Shown: positions 34,623 through 44,510, numbered from the stretch's first letter. The stretch: 64,000 bases of DNA from Streptomyces geranii (GCF_002954775.1 NZ_PJME01000004.1:124001-188000); one strand, 5' to 3'. Numbers and translations are program-made. The notes: generated by a model from the sequence alone, not told the origin.

Positions 34623-36308
34623 TCAGAGGGCGCGCTGCGCCGCGTGCAGATTCCGCGGCCGGACCGCGTGCGGGCTGCCGTACAGCTCCAGCCGGGTGTG
34701 GAGGTCACCGGGGAAGTCCGGCACGTCGATCTGGTCGAACTCCCGGACCTCGTCGATGCCGACGGTCGCCGAGTACGGCGCCAGCCCGTCGATCCTGACC
34801 AGCCCCGCCCGGCCGTTGGTGACACGGATGTTCCAGTGCGTGAAGCGGGCACCGAACAGGGGACCGGCGCTCGCGTCACCGCCGTGGCGGCCGTTGTTGT
34901 TCAGGGTGATGTCGGTGCGGACGTTGGCGAAGGGCAGCCCGCGATGGCTGTCGAAGGTGCCCGCCCGCATGTCGCCACGGGACCAGACGTTGTACGAGGA
35001 CAGCCCCTCGACGTTGATGCCGTGCAGCTGGGTGCCCGTGGGCGCCGGGCCGGTGCGCTCCTCGATCGTGAAGTCCTCGACGAGGTTGTCGTGCGAGCCC
35101 TCGCGGCAGAAGTACGGGTGGTGGGCGCCCCGCCCGCCGACACGTGTCCGCCGCAGGGTGCACGCCGAGGCGGACACGAGACCGAAGCCGTTGTCGACGT
35201 GGCGGACCGTCACGTCGTCCACCCAGCAGTCGTAGGCGCACTGCAGGACGACACCGTTGTACCCCTTGTCCAGCAGATGCTGCTGTTGCGGGGTCTCCGC
35301 CGCCTCCAGGGTCAGCCCCTCGACCCCCGAACCAGTCAACTCCTGCACATGGGTGGTCAGTTGCGGATGCCACTCCGGGCGCAGATCAAGTGGCAGCGGG
35401 CGCTCCAGGGTGACGTGCCGGCCCCGGACCCGGGCGATACGCACCGGCCATTCGTAGGGGACGTACGACGTCAGCTTGGTCTTGTCGTCCCAGAGGTAGG
35501 CCTCCGGTCCCGGACCGTCGCCGCACATGTGCTCCAGGAGGGTGTGGTCCGGGTCGTCGGCGAGGCGCAGCAGCACCAGCCGGCCGGGGCGCAGCGCGTA
35601 CGGGTCCGCGACCGTCACCGTCCAGGAGCCCCGCCGCGCCGGGGCGAGCGCGGTGAGCGTCCGCCACTCGTCGCGCCGGTTGCCCGTCCAGCCCTCGAAG
35701 GGCCACGCCCGCGCCCTGATCGCGGCGACGAGGGAGTGCCAACGGGCCTCCGGGGCAAGCCAGATGAGCCCGCCCGCCCAGGACCAGCCCGACTTGTCGC
35801 CGCCGTAGCGGGAGCCGTACGCGCCGACGAGTTCGGTGAGGTTCCTCGTCGCGAACAGTGTCGTACGGCCGCTGCCCGCGCCCCTGAGGACCACGTGCGA
35901 GCGGTTCACGCGGATGACGTCGTCGATCCGGAACGTGCCAGGCGGGACGGTCACCGTGCCCCCGCCCGCCCTGCCGACGGCGGCGATGGCCCGGTTGATC
36001 GCGGGAGCGCAGTCGGTCCCGCCGCCCGCGACGGCGCCGAAGTCCCGTACGTCGGCCACGGCGGGGCGGCGGGGGAAGCGCACCGCCCCGCCGTGGCAGC
36101 CTGCCCGGCCGATGTACGGGATCTGCGGGTGGGTGAAGGGAGTGCGGCCGAACTCCCGCCACAGGAGCGGGACTTCGGCCGGGCCCGGGTCGGCCGCCGC
36201 CGGGGTTCCGGTGGCCGCCGCGACGGCGACCGCGCTGCCCAGCAGAGCCCGTCTAGACATGCTCATGACATTCGAGGTGTCGGGTGTGTGCGTGTGCGCG
36301 TTTCTCAT
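34623..36308 (-). CDS. Tat-exported right-handed beta-helix protein (pectate-lyase superfamily)
   Basis: A 561-residue protein. A twin-arginine signal (MSMSRRALLGSAVAVAAATGTPAAA) lies about 15 residues in. The mature protein begins with an RDFGAVAGGGTDCAPAINRAIAAV segment, the classic start of pectate-lyase-3/Glyco_hydro beta-helix proteins, followed by many short V/I-rich coils. ATG 36308 is used; the internal ATG at 36266 directly before the twin arginines is also possible. Upstream, the 11-bp palindrome GAACGAAGTTC (36348-36358) could be an operator. With the alginate-lyase-like neighbour it suggests uronic-acid polymer breakdown. Confidence 0.82.
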   Translation of the reverse strand: MRNAHTHTPDTSNVMSMSRRALLGSAVAVAAATGTPAAADPGPAEVPLLWREFGRTPFTHPQIPYIGRAGCHGGAVRFPRRPAVADVRDFGAVAGGGTDCAPAINRAIAAVGRAGGGTVTVPPGTFRIDDVIRVNRSHVVLRGAGSGRTTLFATRNLTELVGAYGSRYGGDKSGWSWAGGLIWLAPEARWHSLVAAIRARAWPFEGWTGNRRDEWRTLTALAPARRGSWTVTVADPYALRPGRLVLLRLADDPDHTLLEHMCGDGPGPEAYLWDDKTKLTSYVPYEWPVRIARVRGRHVTLERPLPLDLRPEWHPQLTTHVQELTGSGVEGLTLEAAETPQQQHLLDKGYNGVVLQCAYDCWVDDVTVRHVDNGFGLVSASACTLRRTRVGGRGAHHPYFCREGSHDNLVEDFTIEERTGPAPTGTQLHGINVEGLSSYNVWSRGDMRAGTFDSHRGLPFANVRTDITLNNNGRHGGDASAGPLFGARFTHWNIRVTNGRAGLVRIDGLAPYSATVGIDEVREFDQIDVPDFPGDLHTRLELYGSPHAVRPRNLHAAQRAL

Positions 36309-36437
36309 GTCCGTTCGCCCTTCCCATGCATGCGTGGTCATGGATATGAACGAAGTTCAGGATTGCGTCGACCGGTGAGCATGTCATGGCATCAATGAGT
36401 GCGAAAGAGATGGCACAGGGTTATTTGGCCTGGACCA

Positions 36438-39353
36438 TCACGGGCAGGGCAAGGCTGCTGGTTCAGCCTGCTGAACATTCAAGGAATCGGGGCCGAGTCG
36501 GTCCAGCAGTCCGGCGCGCAGCGGATCGGTGTCCGGGAGAGCGAGTTCGGCGGTGATCGCCAGGGCCCGGGTCCAGTTGCTCTCGGCGGCGTGGGACTGG
36601 GCCGTGGCGTGCTGGATGTCGCCGAGGAGGACGAGTCCGGCCGCCTCGCTGTGGCGGTCGCCGGTCCGGTGGAACAGGTCGGCCGCCTGCCGGTAGCAGT
36701 CGACGGCGTCCTCGTGGCCGCCGAGCCGGCGGTGGATGTAGCCGAGGCTGTCCCAGATGTGGGCCTGCCCGTTGAGGTCCGTGGTCTCCCGGGCCAGGGC
36801 GAGGGCCTCGCGGCAGTGCGCGAGGGCCTGGGGGTGGTCGCCGAGCTGGGCGAGGATCCAGCCGATGTGGTTGAGGGCGGCGGACTGCCCGGCCCGGTCA
36901 CCGGCGGCGCGATGGTGCGCGAGGCTGTCGTGGGCGTGCGCGAGAGCCTGTCGGCGGCGGCCCTGCGCCTCCGACATCCGCGACAGATGCTGGTGGATCC
37001 GGGCCTGCCCGGTGTGACTGCCGACCTCGCCGAACAGAGCCAGCGCCCGCAGATAGTGGGCGCGGGCCTCGTCGGGCCGGTCTAGCCGGTCCTGCGCGAG
37101 CCCGAGCCCCCGGTGCGCGTCGGCCTGCCCGGCCTTGTCGCCACGGCGCTCCGCCGCGTCGAGGGCCGTGGTGTGGACGGCGGTCAGCGCCCGCCAGTAC
37201 CCGTGCCGGTCGAGATACGTGGTGAGCGCCGAGGCCAGCCGCCAGGTGTGCGCGTCGAACCCCCGGGCCGGGGCCCGCTCCACCGCCGCCAGCAGCACCG
37301 CGTGCTCGGCGCTGAACCAGGCCTGCGCCTGCGGATGGTCAGCCAACTCGACCGGCCCGGAACCCGGTTGGGGCGGCGGCAGCGGTGCCGGGTGGGGCAG
37401 CGGAGTCAGCAGGGCGTCGGCGGTGTGGGCGGTGTGCAGATAGTGGTCGAGCATCCGGTGCACCGCCTGGCGCCTGACCTCGTCGCTGTCGTGGGCGGCG
37501 ACGAGTTCGGCGGCGTAGGCGCGCAGCAGGTCGTGGAAGGCGTACCGGCCGGGGAGGTGCTCGGTGAGCAGATGCCCGCGCACCAGCTCGGCCAGCAGCA
37601 CCCGGGCGCGGGGCGCCGGTACGTCGGCCAGGGCGGCGACCGCCGGGAGCGCGGCGTCCGGTCCGGCGTGCAGGCCCAGCAGCCGGAACAGCCGCGCGGC
37701 CCCCGCACTGAGCGAACGGTAGGACCAGGAGAACACCGCCCGCACCTGACTGATCGCCTCGCCGCCGTCCAGAGCGTCCAGCCGTCCGTCGGCCCCGCGC
37801 AGCTCCCCGGCGAGCGCGGCGAGGGGGAGGCCGGGCTGGGCGGCGGCCCGGGCGGCGACGATCGCCAGCGCCAGCGGCAGTCCCGCGCACTGGCCGACGA
37901 TCTCCCGCACGGCGGCGGGCTCGGCCGTCACCCGGTCCGCGCCGAGCCGCCCGATCAGCAGCTCCCGGGCCTCGACGGGACCGAGCAGCCCGAGCGTCAG
38001 CAGATGGGCCCCCTCGGTCGCGGCCAGCCCGGTCAGCGACTTGCGGCTGGTGACCAGCGCCAGACACCCGGGCGACCCCGGCAGCAGCGGCCTGACCTGC
38101 TCGGCGTCCCGGGCGTTGTCCAGGACGACCAGCACACGGCGCCCGGCCAGGAGGCTGCGGTACAGCCCGCTCTGCGCCTCCAGGCCCGCCGGGACCCGGT
38201 CCGGCGACACACCGAACGCGTCCAGGAACCCGCGTACCGCCTCCGCCGGGCTCACCGCCGGGCCGTCGGGTGCGAACCCGTGCAGGTTGACGTACAACTG
38301 CCCGTCGGGGAAGGCCTGTTGGGCCCGCCGTGCCCAGTGCACGGCCAACGCTGTTTTGCCCACCCCGGCGGTTCCCGACACCGCCGAGATCACCACCGCC
38401 GACGGCTGGTCCACCGCCGAGGCCAGGATCTCCTCCAGTCGGGCGAGTTCCCTGTCCCGTCCGGTGAATCCTCGTACGCCCATGGGGAGTTGGCCCGGGA
38501 TCTCGCCCGGCCGGGGTGCCGGTCCCGTCGGTGGGCGGGCCGGGGGAGGTGTGCGCGGGACGGTTCGGACCGGGGGGCGGGTGGTTGGCCAGGAGGCGGG
38601 TTCGGACAGGCCGCCGCGCAGGATCTCCTCGTGCACCTTGCGCAGCTCCGCGCCGGGGTCGGCGCCCAGTTCGTCGGCCAGTCGGCGGCGGACCCCGGCA
38701 TAGCGGTCCAGGGCTTCCGAGCCGCGTCCGGCGGCGTGCAGCGCCCGCATCAGGGCGCCGGTCAGCGGCTCCACCAGCGGGTACTCGCCGAGGAGTTCGG
38801 TGAGCGGGCCGATCACGGCTACGGGATCGCCGACGCGCGTCTCCAGCCGGGCCCACCCGACGACGGCGTCCACCCGCTGCTGCCGCCACGCCTCCCGCAC
38901 CCGCCCCGCCCACGGCCCGCCGAGCCCGGCCAGCGGCTCCCCGCGCCACAGACCGAGCGCCTCCCGCAGCAGCGACGCCCGCGCCTCCTCGGTCCGCCCC
39001 GACTCCCGGGCCAGGCCGACCAGTTGACGGAACCGATGCACGTCCACCTGCTCCGGGCGAGCCTCCAGGACGTAGCCGCCCGACCGGCGGGCCAGCCGCA
39101 GCCGGGCGTCCGCCGGGGCCCCGGTCTCCTCGCACAGCCGCCGCAGCCGGGCGACATGGGCGTGCAGCGCGCGCCGCGCCCCGTCCGGCGGATCAGTGCC
39201 CCAGACCCGCTGGATCAGCACGTCGGCCGTGACGGGCCGGCCGGTGTCCACCGCGAGCGCCGCCAGCACGGACCGGCGCTGGGGTGGCCCGACCTCCGCC
39301 GTCCGGCCCCCTGCCGAGAGCTCCACCGGACCGAGAAGTCGCAAGTCCACCAC
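36438..39353 (-). CDS. AfsR/SARP-type regulator with NB-ARC and TPR domains
   Basis: About 970 residues. The N-terminal SARP region has a winged-helix DNA-binding domain (LRLLGPVELSAGGRTAEVGPPQRRSVLAALAV) and a bacterial transcription-activation domain to about 250. A Pro-rich linker leads to an NB-ARC ATPase with GTAGVGKTALAVHWA and LVVLDNA. The C-terminal ~300 residues are TPR repeats. The start is probably GTG 39353 or 39350, with GGGG upstream. It is divergent from the IclR gene and lies beside the tail-particle locus, so it is a candidate activator of that locus. Confidence 0.9.
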   Translation of the reverse strand: MVDLRLLGPVELSAGGRTAEVGPPQRRSVLAALAVDTGRPVTADVLIQRVWGTDPPDGARRALHAHVARLRRLCEETGAPADARLRLARRSGGYVLEARPEQVDVHRFRQLVGLARESGRTEEARASLLREALGLWRGEPLAGLGGPWAGRVREAWRQQRVDAVVGWARLETRVGDPVAVIGPLTELLGEYPLVEPLTGALMRALHAAGRGSEALDRYAGVRRRLADELGADPGAELRKVHEEILRGGLSEPASWPTTRPPVRTVPRTPPPARPPTGPAPRPGEIPGQLPMGVRGFTGRDRELARLEEILASAVDQPSAVVISAVSGTAGVGKTALAVHWARRAQQAFPDGQLYVNLHGFAPDGPAVSPAEAVRGFLDAFGVSPDRVPAGLEAQSGLYRSLLAGRRVLVVLDNARDAEQVRPLLPGSPGCLALVTSRKSLTGLAATEGAHLLTLGLLGPVEARELLIGRLGADRVTAEPAAVREIVGQCAGLPLALAIVAARAAAQPGLPLAALAGELRGADGRLDALDGGEAISQVRAVFSWSYRSLSAGAARLFRLLGLHAGPDAALPAVAALADVPAPRARVLLAELVRGHLLTEHLPGRYAFHDLLRAYAAELVAAHDSDEVRRQAVHRMLDHYLHTAHTADALLTPLPHPAPLPPPQPGSGPVELADHPQAQAWFSAEHAVLLAAVERAPARGFDAHTWRLASALTTYLDRHGYWRALTAVHTTALDAAERRGDKAGQADAHRGLGLAQDRLDRPDEARAHYLRALALFGEVGSHTGQARIHQHLSRMSEAQGRRRQALAHAHDSLAHHRAAGDRAGQSAALNHIGWILAQLGDHPQALAHCREALALARETTDLNGQAHIWDSLGYIHRRLGGHEDAVDCYRQAADLFHRTGDRHSEAAGLVLLGDIQHATAQSHAAESNWTRALAITAELALPDTDPLRAGLLDRLGPDSLNVQQAEPAALPCP

Positions 39354-39600
39354 GATCCCCACACCCCCTGTGCAGATCGTCTCCACGTGTCGCGCACACT
39401 CTCACGCCGGGCGACAACCTATCGACAACGTTCTGAGCCACATTCGGACGCCAGTCTGAGGGCCGGAGAGGTGTCCACGCACGGCGGCGCCCCGCACAAG
39501 GGGAATGGCGGCGCGAAGAGTCGGGGGACTCGGCGAGCCGTGCGGGACGGGCGCCGGCTGGGGGGCGGACGTGAAGCAAGCGGCACGGGGAGCCACGACA

Positions 39601-40386
39601 GTGACGGCGCCGGAGACGGCGGCCGTGCCGGTCCGGCGGCTGGACCCGCTGCCCGGACCGGGGCGGCTCGGGACGGCCGCGCCCGCCGTGCAAGACGGCG
39701 GCGGGCGGAGCGTGCTGGAGGGCGCCTTCGGGCTGCTCGAAGCGGTGGAGCGGGGCGGGCAGTCCGGGCTGACCAGGCTCGCGGCGGAGTGCGGACTGCC
39801 CAAGACGACCGCGTACCGGCTGCTTGAACAACTGGTCGAACTGGGCGCCGTGGAGCGCGGTCACGGCGGCTACCGCATGGGCTCGCGGATGTTCCGGCTC
39901 GGCCGGGACTGGCAGCCGTACCCCGGGCTGCGGTCCGCCGCGCGCGGGCCGGCCCGGCGGCTCGCGCGGATCACGGGCGCTGTCGTGGCGCTCGGTGTCC
40001 TGCGCGAGGCGCGGACGCTGGTCCTGGACTGGACGGCCTGCGAGACCGACGACAGGCTCGACCCCCTGCTCGACCGCGCGGTCTGGCCCTGGTGCACGGC
40101 GGCGGGCAAGGTGCTGGCCGCTGCCGCGCCCTCGTGGCTCCCGCCGGGACCGGTGCCCGTGTCCTGGTGGCGCGAGGCCGCGGCGATCCGGGAACGGGGG
40201 GTCGCCTTCGACCGGGAGGAAGTGGTCGCGGGCGCGTGCTGGCTGGCGGTGCCGCTGTACGGCCCGGCCGGTCCGCCGGTCGCGGCCCTGGGCGTCGTGA
40301 CCGATCCCGCGCACAGCCTGGAGCGGCTCGTCGACGTCGTCCAGCAGACGGGCCGGACGATCAGCGCGCGGCTGGGCGGCAGATAG
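39601..40386 (+). CDS. IclR-family transcriptional regulator
   Basis: A 261-residue protein with an N-terminal winged helix typical of IclR at about residues 40-85 (VLEGAFGLLEAVERGGQSGLTRLAAECGLPKTTAYRLLEQL, then GYRMGSRMFRLG) and a C-terminal effector-binding GAF-like region (VPLYGPAGPPVAALGVV). GTG 39601 has GGGAG eight bases upstream; ATG 39505 is a less likely start. It is 98 bases before the first particle gene and on the same strand, so it may be a local regulator. Confidence 0.85.
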   Translation: MTAPETAAVPVRRLDPLPGPGRLGTAAPAVQDGGGRSVLEGAFGLLEAVERGGQSGLTRLAAECGLPKTTAYRLLEQLVELGAVERGHGGYRMGSRMFRLGRDWQPYPGLRSAARGPARRLARITGAVVALGVLREARTLVLDWTACETDDRLDPLLDRAVWPWCTAAGKVLAAAAPSWLPPGPVPVSWWREAAAIRERGVAFDREEVVAGACWLAVPLYGPAGPPVAALGVVTDPAHSLERLVDVVQQTGRTISARLGGR

Positions 40387-40398
40387 CCCGCTCCCGTC

Positions 40399-40434
40399 GG
40401 CCGTCGACGAACTGTCGACGGATTGTCGACGGCC
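40399..40434 (+). terminator. Inverted repeat after the IclR gene
   Basis: GGCCGTCGAC and GTCGACGGCC form a 10-bp stem around a 16-base loop that holds a third GTCGAC. It could end IclR transcription or, with three GTCGAC copies before the particle locus, be an operator. Confidence 0.5.
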
Positions 40435-40484
40435 TCTGCGACGGTTTGCGTGGAGCGAGCGGCCATTACCAGAAGGGGGATTCC

Positions 40485-42077
40485 GTGACCGTCGAAGAAT
40501 CGGCTGAGTCGATTGAGTCGGTTGACGTGACGACGCCCAGGATCACGCCGAAGCCGGACAACATCCAGCCCAGCGCGAGCATTTCCTGGCCGTCCGGAAC
40601 AGTACGGGCGGGGCGGCCGGTGAGAATCACGGTGAACGCCAATCCCGGCACCGGTTGGACCTGGGACATCAACCACTGGGAACCCGTGGATCTGGTCACC
40701 TTCGTCGAGACGGATCTCGTCATTCCGACGGTGGTGAATCTCAGGGACCACCGGGGCGGCGGCACCAGCTATTCCGCGGTCTTCGCGAACGCGGGAAATT
40801 ACACGATCACGGCGACCGCCATACAGTCCAACGGCACCCAGACACAGGCCCCTTCACGGGTGATCTCGGTGGCCCCGGCGGTCGCTCCGGCCTTCACCTG
40901 GGTGACGCCGGCCGACGGCGGCACGGTCGATCTGGGGCCGGGCGGCGGCCAGGCCGAGGTGAAACTGACGGCGGGTACCGACGAGTTCTATCCGCTGACG
41001 GTACGGATCGTGCGTGACGGGCTGCCCGCCACGTCGGACCAGTTCGCGGCCGGTACGCAGTTCGTGAAGCCGGTGTCGTTCGGTGCGGCGACGGCGGGGC
41101 CCCGGTCGATCTCGGTGACCTGCGCCGACCCGAACGGCCTTTCCTCGACGCAGACCAGGTCACTGGTCGGACGGGACAGCGTGCCGCCGACGGTGACGCT
41201 CGCCGCCTTCAGCGACCGCCAGACCGTCAGGTCGCTGCCGTACACGGTCACCCTCACCGGGACGACCAACGGCGCCCAGTCCGGGATCACCGGGGTCGCG
41301 TACGCCTTCACCAACGGGCCCTCCGGGCAGGCGCAGGACACCTCGCCCGGCGGGGACCGGTCGGCCTGGCGGGTGCAGGCCGCGCTGTCCGCCACCGGGA
41401 CCTATCCGTTCCGGATCACCGTCACCAACTCCCGTGGCAGCACCGTCACCACGTCCGGCACCATCACTCTCGTCGCCCAGGGGCCCCCGGTGTTCACCTG
41501 GGTGGCTCCGGCCGACGGCGGGGCGGTCGATCTGGGGCCGGCCGGCGGGCAGGTACCCGTGCGGCTGACGTCGGGCAGCGACCAGTTCTACCCGTTCACG
41601 GTGAGCATCGCCCACGACGGACTGCCCGCCACGTCCGACCAGTACACGGGCACGCAGTTCGACAAGACGGTCACCTTCGGCCCGACACCCCTGGGCGCCC
41701 GGTCGATCTCCGTGACCTGCGCCGACCCGAACGGCCTCTCCTCGACGCAGACCAGGTCACTGGTCGGACGGGACAGCGTGCCGCCCACGGTGACGCTCGC
41801 GCCCTTCGAGGCCGGCCAGCCGGTCGACTCGCTGCCCCACACCGTCACCCTCACCGGGACGACCAACGGCGCCCAGTCCGGGATCACGGGAGTCGCGTTC
41901 GCGTTCACCAACGGCCCCTCCGGACCGGCCCAGGACACCTCGCCCGGCGGCGACTGGTCGGCCTGGCGGGTGCAGGCACCGCTGGCCACCACCGGGACCT
42001 ACCCGTTCACGGTCACCGTCACCAACTCCCGGGGCAGCACCGTCTCCACGTCCGGCACCGTCACCCTGCACCTGTAG
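40485..42077 (+). CDS. Ig-like repeat protein at the head of the particle locus
   Basis: A 530-residue beta-rich protein without a signal peptide. After an N-terminal unit (about 30-135, SASISWPSGTVRAGRPVRIT) come two ~195-residue repeat units (136-335 and 336-530), each starting FTWVxPADGGxVDLGP and holding two Ig-like sandwiches (SVPPTVTLA starts the second). GTG 40485 has a GGGGGA site. A paralogue with only one unit lies at 53296-54255. Ig-like domains decorate phage and injection-particle surfaces, where they bind sugars or add spacing; this is inference. Confidence 0.8.
   Translation: MTVEESAESIESVDVTTPRITPKPDNIQPSASISWPSGTVRAGRPVRITVNANPGTGWTWDINHWEPVDLVTFVETDLVIPTVVNLRDHRGGGTSYSAVFANAGNYTITATAIQSNGTQTQAPSRVISVAPAVAPAFTWVTPADGGTVDLGPGGGQAEVKLTAGTDEFYPLTVRIVRDGLPATSDQFAAGTQFVKPVSFGAATAGPRSISVTCADPNGLSSTQTRSLVGRDSVPPTVTLAAFSDRQTVRSLPYTVTLTGTTNGAQSGITGVAYAFTNGPSGQAQDTSPGGDRSAWRVQAALSATGTYPFRITVTNSRGSTVTTSGTITLVAQGPPVFTWVAPADGGAVDLGPAGGQVPVRLTSGSDQFYPFTVSIAHDGLPATSDQYTGTQFDKTVTFGPTPLGARSISVTCADPNGLSSTQTRSLVGRDSVPPTVTLAPFEAGQPVDSLPHTVTLTGTTNGAQSGITGVAFAFTNGPSGPAQDTSPGGDWSAWRVQAPLATTGTYPFTVTVTNSRGSTVSTSGTVTLHL
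40891..42077 (+). repeat. Tandem ~595-bp coding duplication in the Ig-like gene
   Basis: Units 40891-41488 and 41489-42077 share long near-identical stretches, e.g. 41103-41203 with 41702-41802, with only scattered third-base changes, while other parts have diverged. This points to recent duplication or gene conversion. Confidence 0.85.
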
Positions 42078-42094
42078 CCGAGGGGATCACGCAC

Positions 42095-42922
42095 GTGACG
42101 TCATTCAGGGACCGGGTGATGCTGGAGCTGGGCGATCCGGCCGCCTTCGGCGCACTGCTGCTGCCCGCCGCCGACACCGAACGCCGACTGGTCCGCACCC
42201 TGCTGGCCGCGACGTACGACCTGTCGGCGGTCCGCATCGACCGGGTCCGGGACGTGACGGTCGACGGACTCGACCTGCAGCACCCGCTCTTCGCGACCGG
42301 CCGCAAGACCGGCACCTGGACCCGGACGGTCCCCGGCTACGCCCGCACGGAACTCGCCCTGGAGGAGGCGACGGCACGCAATCCGGTCTGGATCGACCTC
42401 CTGGCCCGGCTGCGGGTCACGCTGGTCGCGGAGGTCGACCCGGCCGGTGCCGAATCGGTCGTCTCCGAGGCGGCCGACAACTTCACCACCCTGGACGAGT
42501 TCCGCCGGCAGTTCCCCTTCATCGACCTGGACGCGTTCATGGCCGAGCACGGCATCGGCACCGTGGAGGAACTGCGCGACGCCTTCCAGTACTTGCTGAC
42601 GACCGTACGGCTGCGGGCCGCCGCCCCGTTCGATCCGGACGACCCGGAGAACACGTACACCCTGAATGTCACGCTCGCCGCGACGGCGGTCGACCCCTTC
42701 GACATCGCCGAGGGACTTCGCGCCGCCCGAATCATCCGGGAGACGAGCGGAGAGGTGATCGGTGGTCCGCCGCGCGCGATTCCGGCGGAATGCACGGCGG
42801 CCTATGCGGGCGCCGTCGTATTCGCCGAGGAGGGAATCGGCGGGAGCGGGACAACCGCCGCCGAGGTCCAGCTGCTGTTCGCCCGGGCGGGCGTCGCGGC
42901 GCTGTTCCTGAACACGAACTGA
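42095..42922 (+). CDS. Particle-locus protein of unknown function
   Basis: A 275-residue soluble protein, unrecognised. It begins 17 bases after the Ig-like gene (GAGGGG before GTG 42095) and lies just before the sheath gene. Acidic N-terminal half; the middle carries a helical segment FRRQFPFIDLDAFMAEHGIGTVEELRDAF; the C-terminal part is Ala/Gly-rich. Small proteins at this position in tail loci may cap or connect the tail; nothing in the sequence proves it. Confidence 0.7.
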   Translation: MTSFRDRVMLELGDPAAFGALLLPAADTERRLVRTLLAATYDLSAVRIDRVRDVTVDGLDLQHPLFATGRKTGTWTRTVPGYARTELALEEATARNPVWIDLLARLRVTLVAEVDPAGAESVVSEAADNFTTLDEFRRQFPFIDLDAFMAEHGIGTVEELRDAFQYLLTTVRLRAAAPFDPDDPENTYTLNVTLAATAVDPFDIAEGLRAARIIRETSGEVIGGPPRAIPAECTAAYAGAVVFAEEGIGGSGTTAAEVQLLFARAGVAALFLNTN

Positions 42923-42965
42923 GCAACCGAACAACCGAACAACCGAGGAATTGGAGGAGGGACCT

Positions 42966-44102
42966 ATGACCGTCCGCTATGTCCGGGTGAAACCGGTGGT
43001 CGATCTGTTCGCGCCGGCCGTTCGCGCGTACGGCAACATCGCCGTCGTCGGCACACTCACCCTGCCCGAGAAGTCGCCGCCGACCGATCCGGCCGAGGTG
43101 AACGTCCCGCTCGACTTCACCGACCCGGCCGAGGCCCGCCGACGCGCGCCCGGTGACCTCGGGGAGGCCGTGGCGCTCGCCTTCGCGCAGTCGCCCGGCC
43201 CGTCCCTGGTGACGGCCGTGCGGGTGGACGAGGACGACCCGGACTGGACGGCCGCGCTCGACGTCGTCGCCGGACTCGACGTCCAGCTGGTCGTGCTGGC
43301 CAACACCCCGCTCGACGAGACCACCGGCCGTGCCGAGGCCCCCGAGGGCGCGTTGGTGAGCCTGGCCAGGCATGTTGCCTCGGTGTCGGAGACCGGCGGC
43401 GAGGGCAGGCAGCGGATGGGCGTGGCCATGCTGCCCAAGGACTCCGCGGATCCGAAGCCGGTGAAGGGCATCCTGGCCCACGAGCGCATGGTCTACATCG
43501 CCCACCGCAGCGACCAGGACGCGGCGGCGGCCGTGGCCGGCACGATCGCGGGCCACCAGCCGCACATCTCGCTGCTGCTGAAGCCGGTCAACATCACCAG
43601 CCCGTCCTTCACCCAGGCCCAGATCGAGGACCTGAACGGCGCGGAGACCTTCGAGTCAGGACCGGCCGGGCACGGCGTCAACTGGCTGACCAGCCCGTCG
43701 ATCATCCCCGGCGGGGGCGTCTACATGGGGGAGGGCTACACCGGGAACGCGGGCGGCACGAAGTACATCGACGCCGTGCGCACGGTCGACGACCTCAACT
43801 TCCGGCTCAACGCCCAGCTCATCAGGACGATCGGCAACGTGCGGATCAGCCGCTCGGGGCTGCGCGCGCTGATCGCCCGGCTGGAGGCGATCCTCGTCCC
43901 CGAGGTCCAGAACGACGTACTGAACGGCTTCGAGGTCTTCGTCCCCCTGCTCACCCTCCTGGACAAGGACCCGGCGACGCTCACCCCCGCCGAGGCCGAG
44001 CGGATCCACCAGGCCGAGGTGCGGCGGATGGTCCAGATCATGGTCGCCATCCACTACGCCGGTGCCCTGCACCGGCTGTCCATCACGCTGAAGTTCGACT
44101 AG
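42966..44102 (+). CDS. Contractile tail sheath protein
   Basis: A 378-residue sheath-like protein, the outer contractile tube. The N terminus (YVRVKPVVDLFAPAVRAYGNIAVVG) and the C-terminal segments (NFRLNAQLIRTIGNVRISRSGLRALIARLEAILVPEVQNDVL, then VRRMVQIMVAIHYAGALHRLSITLKF) fit the compact sheaths of simple contractile tails, in which the extreme C-terminal strand links neighbouring subunits. It is shorter than T4 gp18. ATG 42966 follows an excellent GGAGGAGGG site, suiting high expression. The tube gene is 10 bases downstream. The call rests on these features and gene order. Confidence 0.78.
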   Translation: MTVRYVRVKPVVDLFAPAVRAYGNIAVVGTLTLPEKSPPTDPAEVNVPLDFTDPAEARRRAPGDLGEAVALAFAQSPGPSLVTAVRVDEDDPDWTAALDVVAGLDVQLVVLANTPLDETTGRAEAPEGALVSLARHVASVSETGGEGRQRMGVAMLPKDSADPKPVKGILAHERMVYIAHRSDQDAAAAVAGTIAGHQPHISLLLKPVNITSPSFTQAQIEDLNGAETFESGPAGHGVNWLTSPSIIPGGGVYMGEGYTGNAGGTKYIDAVRTVDDLNFRLNAQLIRTIGNVRISRSGLRALIARLEAILVPEVQNDVLNGFEVFVPLLTLLDKDPATLTPAEAERIHQAEVRRMVQIMVAIHYAGALHRLSITLKFD

Positions 44103-44112
44103 GAGAGCACCG

Positions 44113-44505
44113 ATGCCGGACTGGAACACCAGGCTGGAAGTGAAGCTCGGGGACAGCACCATCACCCCGATATCCAGCTTCACCCCGACGTTCAACGTGC
44201 CGCACACCGTGCTGCACAGCATCGAGGCGGACAACGTCGGTTTCGTCCGACAGCCGTTCACCTTCACGTTCGTGATGGCGGTGCCGGCCGTCGCCTCGGC
44301 GGTCGCCGATCTGACCGAACTGGCTTCGAAGGGCGAGGAGTTCGCGATCGTGGTCGCCGAGAAGAAGGGCACGGACTGGGCGTTCGACTCGATGAAGTTC
44401 GCCCGCTGCGTCGTCACCTCGGCCAACCCCAGCAACGTCGTGATCGACGGCGTACCGCAGGCCAGCTTCAGCTGTCTGGCGCTGGACGTCGGGCTGGAGG
44501 CGTAG
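44113..44505 (+). CDS. Tail tube protein
   Basis: A 130-residue beta-rich protein of the size of a contractile-tail tube subunit (T4 gp19/Hcp-like), directly after the sheath with AGGAGA before its ATG. It has alternating strands (LEVKLGDSTITPISSFTPTF, PFTFTFVMAVPAVASAV, FARCVVTSANPSNVVIDGVPQASFSCLALDVG). Identification rests on length, fold pattern and position next to the sheath. Confidence 0.72.
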   Translation: MPDWNTRLEVKLGDSTITPISSFTPTFNVPHTVLHSIEADNVGFVRQPFTFTFVMAVPAVASAVADLTELASKGEEFAIVVAEKKGTDWAFDSMKFARCVVTSANPSNVVIDGVPQASFSCLALDVGLEA

Positions 44506-44510
44506 CCGCC

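Noticed and set aside
34815..34835. TGACAC inside the beta-helix protein gene as a further ECF41 site
   Set aside because: Reads TGGTGACAC, not TGTGACA, and has no GACC or GACA at the required spacing.
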